Of a stretch of 64,000 bases of DNA, positions 60,985 to 64,000 are shown piece after piece (position 1 is the first letter of the stretch; each line of letters starts with the position of its first letter). The DNA lies in NCBI RefSeq assembly GCF_000411155.1, contig NZ_KE150266.1, positions 682,001 through 746,000 of the forward strand, given 5' to 3'. Under the pieces are notes generated by a model. It did no database searches. It saw only the letters and a program-made list of their open reading frames with translations, and had not been told where the DNA came from. This DNA is from Gleimia europaea ACS-120-V-Col10b (GTDB lineage: Bacteria > Actinomycetota > Actinomycetes > Actinomycetales > Actinomycetaceae). The position numbers were made by a program, and so were the translations under genes.

Positions 60985-62073
60985 TTACGGCTGGTTCTTG
61001 GACTCAACCTTGATCTTGCCAGCGATGATGTCCTGCTTGATCTGCTCGATCTCATCCTTGAGCTCTGCAGGAACCTTCGAGTCGAAATCGTGGAACGGAG
61101 CGATCGAAACGCCACCGTTCTCGAGATCGCCAACGTACTGCTCCGAAGACCAGTTGTCATCAGCAACGGACTTGATCGTGTCGAACACAGCCTGGCCGAT
61201 TTCCTTCATCACCGAGGTGAGGACGTACTTACCCTGCTCCGGCTGGGTGAGGTAACCATCAGCGTCAACCCAGATGATGGAAACGCCGTCCGCCTCAGAA
61301 GCAGCGGTGAGCGCACCCGCGCCAACCGGGCCTGCTACCGGCATAATGATGTCGGCGCCCTGGTTGATGAGCTGCTGAGTGGTGTTCTTGCCCTTAGCAA
61401 CATCGGAGAAGTCGCCGGTGTAAGAGCCTTCCTGGCTCTCCATGTTCCAGCCCAGAAGCTTCACGTCGGTCGAGTGAACCTCGTTGTACTTCATCATGCC
61501 GCCTTCGAAACCATCAGCGAAGATAGCGGTCGAAGGGATCTTCATACCAAGGAAGGTACCGATCTTACCGGTCTGAGTCATGCCCGATGCGAGGTAGCCG
61601 GCGAGGTAGCCCGCCTCAGCGGTGTTGAATACGAGCGCGCGTGCGTTCTCCGGGTTGTTTTCGAAAGTCGAGTCAACCAGAGCGAACTTAACATCCGGGT
61701 GCTCAACAGCCTTAGCCTCAAGCTGAGAAGCCATCTTGAAACCAACGCCGATGATGAGGTCACAGCCCTCATCGACCATCGTGGAGATGTTCGGATCGAA
61801 GTCAGCATCCGAGTTCGACTCTGCGGTCTTAACCTCAACGCCAAGTTCCTTCTGCGCGCGCATCAAGCCCTCATAGCCCGACTGGTTAAACGACTTGTCA
61901 TCAAAGCCGCCCTCGTCAGAAACCATGCAAGCCTTGACGTTGCTCGCGCCCTTGGCGCCGCCCGTCTCACCGCTCGTGCCGTCGTTGCCGCCCTGATCCG
62001 GGGCCGAGCCACAAGCTGCCAGCATCAACGCTGCTGCTGCAGCAACTGCAGACACCTTAATCGTTTTCTTCAC
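60985..62073 (-). CDS. BMP/PnrA-family nucleoside-binding lipoprotein
   Basis: A 362-residue secreted lipoprotein. The GTG at 62073 has GGAGGA 3-5 bases upstream; the longer open frame to 62184 is not used. The signal peptide KKTIKVSAVAAAAALMLAAC ends in a lipobox with Cys21 as the anchored residue, and a Gly/Ser/Asp-rich linker follows. The bmp core contains MVSDEGGFDDKSFNQSGYEG and FADGFEGGMMKYNEVHST, typical of PnrA/TmpC-type purine or pyrimidine nucleoside binding proteins. It is first in the operon with the ABC ATPase and permeases, so it captures nucleosides for uptake. Confidence 0.93.
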   Translation of the reverse strand: MKKTIKVSAVAAAAALMLAACGSAPDQGGNDGTSGETGGAKGASNVKACMVSDEGGFDDKSFNQSGYEGLMRAQKELGVEVKTAESNSDADFDPNISTMVDEGCDLIIGVGFKMASQLEAKAVEHPDVKFALVDSTFENNPENARALVFNTAEAGYLAGYLASGMTQTGKIGTFLGMKIPSTAIFADGFEGGMMKYNEVHSTDVKLLGWNMESQEGSYTGDFSDVAKGKNTTQQLINQGADIIMPVAGPVGAGALTAASEADGVSIIWVDADGYLTQPEQGKYVLTSVMKEIGQAVFDTIKSVADDNWSSEQYVGDLENGGVSIAPFHDFDSKVPAELKDEIEQIKQDIIAGKIKVESKNQP

Positions 62074-62270
62074 AGTTCCTCCTGTGGAAAGGTTTAAAAA
62101 GTATGACGAGTCTCCCCCAAAATGCGACGGGGTCCGCTCGCGTGCACGTAACAGTATAACCGATACAGAAAGCCTCCAGGACATTCCTGCAAGATCGTAA
62201 GCTAACAGTTATATTTGCAGGCTTTTCTGCCATTTGGGCCCGCACTTCGCGCCGTCAAGTCAAATAAAAA
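62074..62270 (-). promoter_or_regulatory. Promoter region of the nucleoside operon
   Basis: This 197-bp spacer precedes the bmp gene. A -10-like TATACT reads on the minus strand at 62158-62153. AT-rich stretches lie at 62200-62216. I could not recognise a riboswitch or operator; a CytR-like or DeoR-like site may exist but none is clear. The GGAGGA SD is at about 62077-62082. Confidence 0.4.
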
Positions 62271-62302
62271 GCGGATTGGGAGACGCACGTCTCCCAATCC
62301 GC
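62271..62302 (-). terminator. Hairpin terminator after rplY
   Basis: GCGGATTGGGAGACG (62271-62285) pairs with CGTCTCCCAATCCGC (62288-62302), 15 pairs, CA loop, followed on the minus strand by TTTTTATTTG. It is a textbook intrinsic terminator located 28 bases past the rplY stop. Confidence 0.92.
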
Positions 62303-62330
62303 GACAGCTAAGTGGCTGATCCGGTGAGGA

Positions 62331-62966
62331 TTACTCCTCTTCCGCAACCTCTTCCTCTGCCTCAGCTTCGCCTTCAGCAGCTTCGCCCTCTTCAGCCTCA
62401 GCGACCTCAGGCTCGGGGATCTCCTCAGCCGCAACGATCGAGACCAGAACCTCTTCCGGATCCATCTCGTGCGTTACACCTTCGGGCATTTCCAAAGCGG
62501 AAACCGTGAGAGTATCACCCTCGGTCATCCCTTCAATGGAAAGCTCGAAGCTTTGCGGAATAGCAATAACCGGGGCCTTGACCAGGATCTCGAAGTGCTC
62601 CTGGTTTGCAACCATGTTGTCCTTGACCTCACCGTGGATAACCAACGGAACGGTTACCTCAACGGTCTCATCGCGACGAACCGCGAACATATCGACGTGC
62701 AGAATGTCACGACGCACCGGGTGACGCTGAATGTCCTTAACCAAAGCAAGCTGTTCGTTGCCATCAAACACGAGGTTAACTAGAGCGTTAGCACTGTCCT
62801 TAACTACAAGGAACGTCTCGTGACCAGGCAGGTCAAGGTGAATCGGCTCAACAAAATCAGAGTAAACAACAGCCGGAACTAGGCCTTCGCGGCGTGCGCG
62901 ACGGGCAGCGCCCTTACCAAACTCGGTGCGAACCTTCGCTTCCATACGCGTAATATCAGCAGGCAT
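62331..62966 (-). CDS. rplY: 50S ribosomal protein L25 (general stress protein CTC type)
   Basis: A 211-residue 5S-rRNA-binding protein of the long CTC/TL5 type. The N-terminal RNA-binding part contains RTEFGKGAARRARREGLVPA and VKDIQRHPVRRDILHVDM. The C-terminal domain (VTVPLVIHGE..., IPQSFELSIEGM, GDTLTVSALEMPEGV) is complete. The last ~35 residues are a highly acidic E/A repeat (EAEEGEAAEGEAEAEEEVAE). GGAGG lies upstream of the ATG at 62966. It lies downstream of prs, the typical prs-rplY arrangement. Confidence 0.95.
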   Translation of the reverse strand: MPADITRMEAKVRTEFGKGAARRARREGLVPAVVYSDFVEPIHLDLPGHETFLVVKDSANALVNLVFDGNEQLALVKDIQRHPVRRDILHVDMFAVRRDETVEVTVPLVIHGEVKDNMVANQEHFEILVKAPVIAIPQSFELSIEGMTEGDTLTVSALEMPEGVTHEMDPEEVLVSIVAAEEIPEPEVAEAEEGEAAEGEAEAEEEVAEEE

Positions 62967-63097
62967 TTCCCCTCCTAAGATCTCTCAAAATGAACGTGAC
63001 CCCGGATGGTGGTGCGAAACAACGCGTTTCGAACGCCCTGTCGATAACGGCCAGCACTGCCAGCCCTCGCCGAGGCAACTTCAATAGTGTAGCGAAA

Positions 63098-64000
63098 TTA
63101 TGCGACACCGTCGAATAGTGACGTCACCGAACCATCGTCAAATACCTCACGAATTGCACGCGCAAGAAGCGGAGCGATGGAGAGGATGGTCAGCTTGTCG
63201 AATCGCTTGGCCGGAACAATCGGAAGCGTGTTTGTCACAACCACTTCCCTCGCGCCACATTCGGACAGGCGCTGGGTGGCCGGGTCCGACAGCACGCCGT
63301 GGGTTGCAGCCACGATCACGTTCTTCGCGCCCGATGCGAGCAGGACCTTCACCGCCTCCGCAATAGTGCCTCCCGTATCAATCAGATCATCAACGAGAAC
63401 GCACTCGCGGCCCTCCACGTCACCAACTACACGGTTTGCAACAGAAACGTTCGGGCGCGTGGTGTCACGGGTCTTGTGAATAAAAGCAAGCGGAGCACCA
63501 CCTAGCTTTTGCGACCACTTTTCTGCCACGCGGATACGGCCGGCATCGGGAGAAACCACCGCAACGTTAGAAAGATCAACGCGAGTACGAACATAGTCAA
63601 CAAGGACCGGCATTGCCCACAAGTGATCGACCGGGCCGTCAAAAAATCCCTGTGCCTGGGAAGCGTGCAAATCGACCGACATGAGGCGATCCGCGCCCGC
63701 CGCCTTGAACAGGTCCGACATGAGGCGGGCCGAAATGGGTTCGCGGCCAAGGTGCTTCTTATCTTGGCGCCCATACGGATAGAACGGAGCCACAACGGTG
63801 ATGCGCTTTGCACTTGCCCGCTTCAGCGCATCAATCATGATCAGCTGTTCCATCACCCACTTGTTGATGGGTTCGGTGTGGGACTGGATAACAAACGCGT
63901 CGCAGCCGCGAACAGACTCGTTAAAACGCACGTAGATCTCGCCATTTGCAAAATCGTACGCAGTGGTAGGCAAAACACCCGTTGTCAGTTCTTCTCCAAC
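63098..64000 (-). CDS. prs: Ribose-phosphate pyrophosphokinase, N-terminus outside the window
   Basis: About 300 residues of PRPP synthetase are visible; the frame remains open through base 64000, so the start is beyond the window edge. DFANGEIYVRFNESVRG, PYGRQDKKHLGREPISARL, VVSPDAGRIRVAEKWSQKLG and the PRPP loop CVLVDDLIDTGGTIAEA are canonical. It makes PRPP from ribose 5-phosphate and ATP for purine, pyrimidine and NAD synthesis. It links by metabolism to the phosphorylase/mutase genes of this window. The gene downstream is rplY after a ~130-base spacer. Confidence 0.95.
   Translation of the reverse strand, partial: VGEELTTGVLPTTAYDFANGEIYVRFNESVRGCDAFVIQSHTEPINKWVMEQLIMIDALKRASAKRITVVAPFYPYGRQDKKHLGREPISARLMSDLFKAAGADRLMSVDLHASQAQGFFDGPVDHLWAMPVLVDYVRTRVDLSNVAVVSPDAGRIRVAEKWSQKLGGAPLAFIHKTRDTTRPNVSVANRVVGDVEGRECVLVDDLIDTGGTIAEAVKVLLASGAKNVIVAATHGVLSDPATQRLSECGAREVVVTNTLPIVPAKRFDKLTILSIAPLLARAIREVFDDGSVTSLFDGVA

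Noticed and set aside
62074..62270. A purine riboswitch ahead of the nucleoside-binding lipoprotein
   Set aside because: I could not find the conserved junction sequences or three-way helices; an ordinary promoter is the simpler reading.
1..64000. CRISPR arrays, insertion sequences, tRNA or rRNA genes
   Set aside because: No regularly spaced 25-36-bp repeats, transposase motifs (DDE or HUH) with terminal inverted repeats, or tRNA-like cloverleafs were seen.

Overview
The window looks like chromosomal DNA of a high-GC Gram-positive bacterium. The evidence is conserved actinobacterial gene order and families: prfB-ftsE-ftsX-M23 peptidase-smpB, an adnA/adnB-type motor-nuclease pair, DUF3107 next to a ferritin-like protein and a DEAD-box helicase, DUF3117, an Mrp ATPase beside tatB, and a compact tad pilus locus. 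Moderate GC and a nitrate-respiring, host-associated style of gene content suggest a member of the Actinomycetaceae (Arcanobacterium/Trueperella-like). That placement is inference; no rRNA gene is present to test it.

Bases 1 to about 6150 are an eroded accessory segment. They hold the 3' end of a family 1 glycoside hydrolase running into a remnant of a transporter C-terminus, a membrane protein, a cyclase-family hydrolase, a 5'-truncated DUF2236 (MpaB-like) gene, a roughly 20-codon ghost of a second mobA, a membrane-protein gene broken by an amber codon beside an intact analogue with a 9-bp tandem repeat, and the remains of a type I restriction-modification locus (internally deleted hsdM, truncated rhuM).

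Bases 6100-16400 form an anaerobic nitrate respiration module. narK-narG-narH-narJ-narI lies on the minus strand and ends at a 17-bp hairpin. It is divergent from a moaB/mog gene, which converges with mobA. Next comes a winged-helix regulator with a C-terminal Cys/His pattern that could bind an Fe-S cluster. A BCCT osmolyte transporter follows on the plus strand.

Bases 18480-27552 hold cell division and translation genes (smpB, M23 hydrolase, ftsX, ftsE, prfB) and then a minimal tad/flp locus (ATPase, two TadB/TadC proteins, a pilin-like peptide and three TadE/TadG-like proteins), all on the minus strand. Bases 27661-38493 hold a kinase-fold protein with lost catalytic residues, the two large helicase-nucleases, DUF3107, a ferritin-like protein and a DEAD-box helicase. 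Bases 38532-53708 are mostly housekeeping: PHP phosphoesterase, aminopeptidase P, stress protein, MgtE-N/CBS protein, DUF1003, acyltransferase-SGNH, Mrp, TatB, O-methyltransferase, DUF3117, LOG-family protein, Lpd-like flavoprotein, purine nucleoside phosphorylase and phosphohexomutase.

Bases 53733-62270 carry a coherent nucleoside uptake and salvage operon read on the minus strand: Bmp/PnrA lipoprotein, ABC ATPase, two permeases, cdd, deoA, an unknown C39-peptidase-like protein, and deoC, ending in a 21-bp hairpin. Two further hairpins sit inside this operon. The window closes with rplY (L25/CTC) and the 3' part of prs. I saw no tRNA, rRNA, CRISPR array, insertion sequence or prophage.
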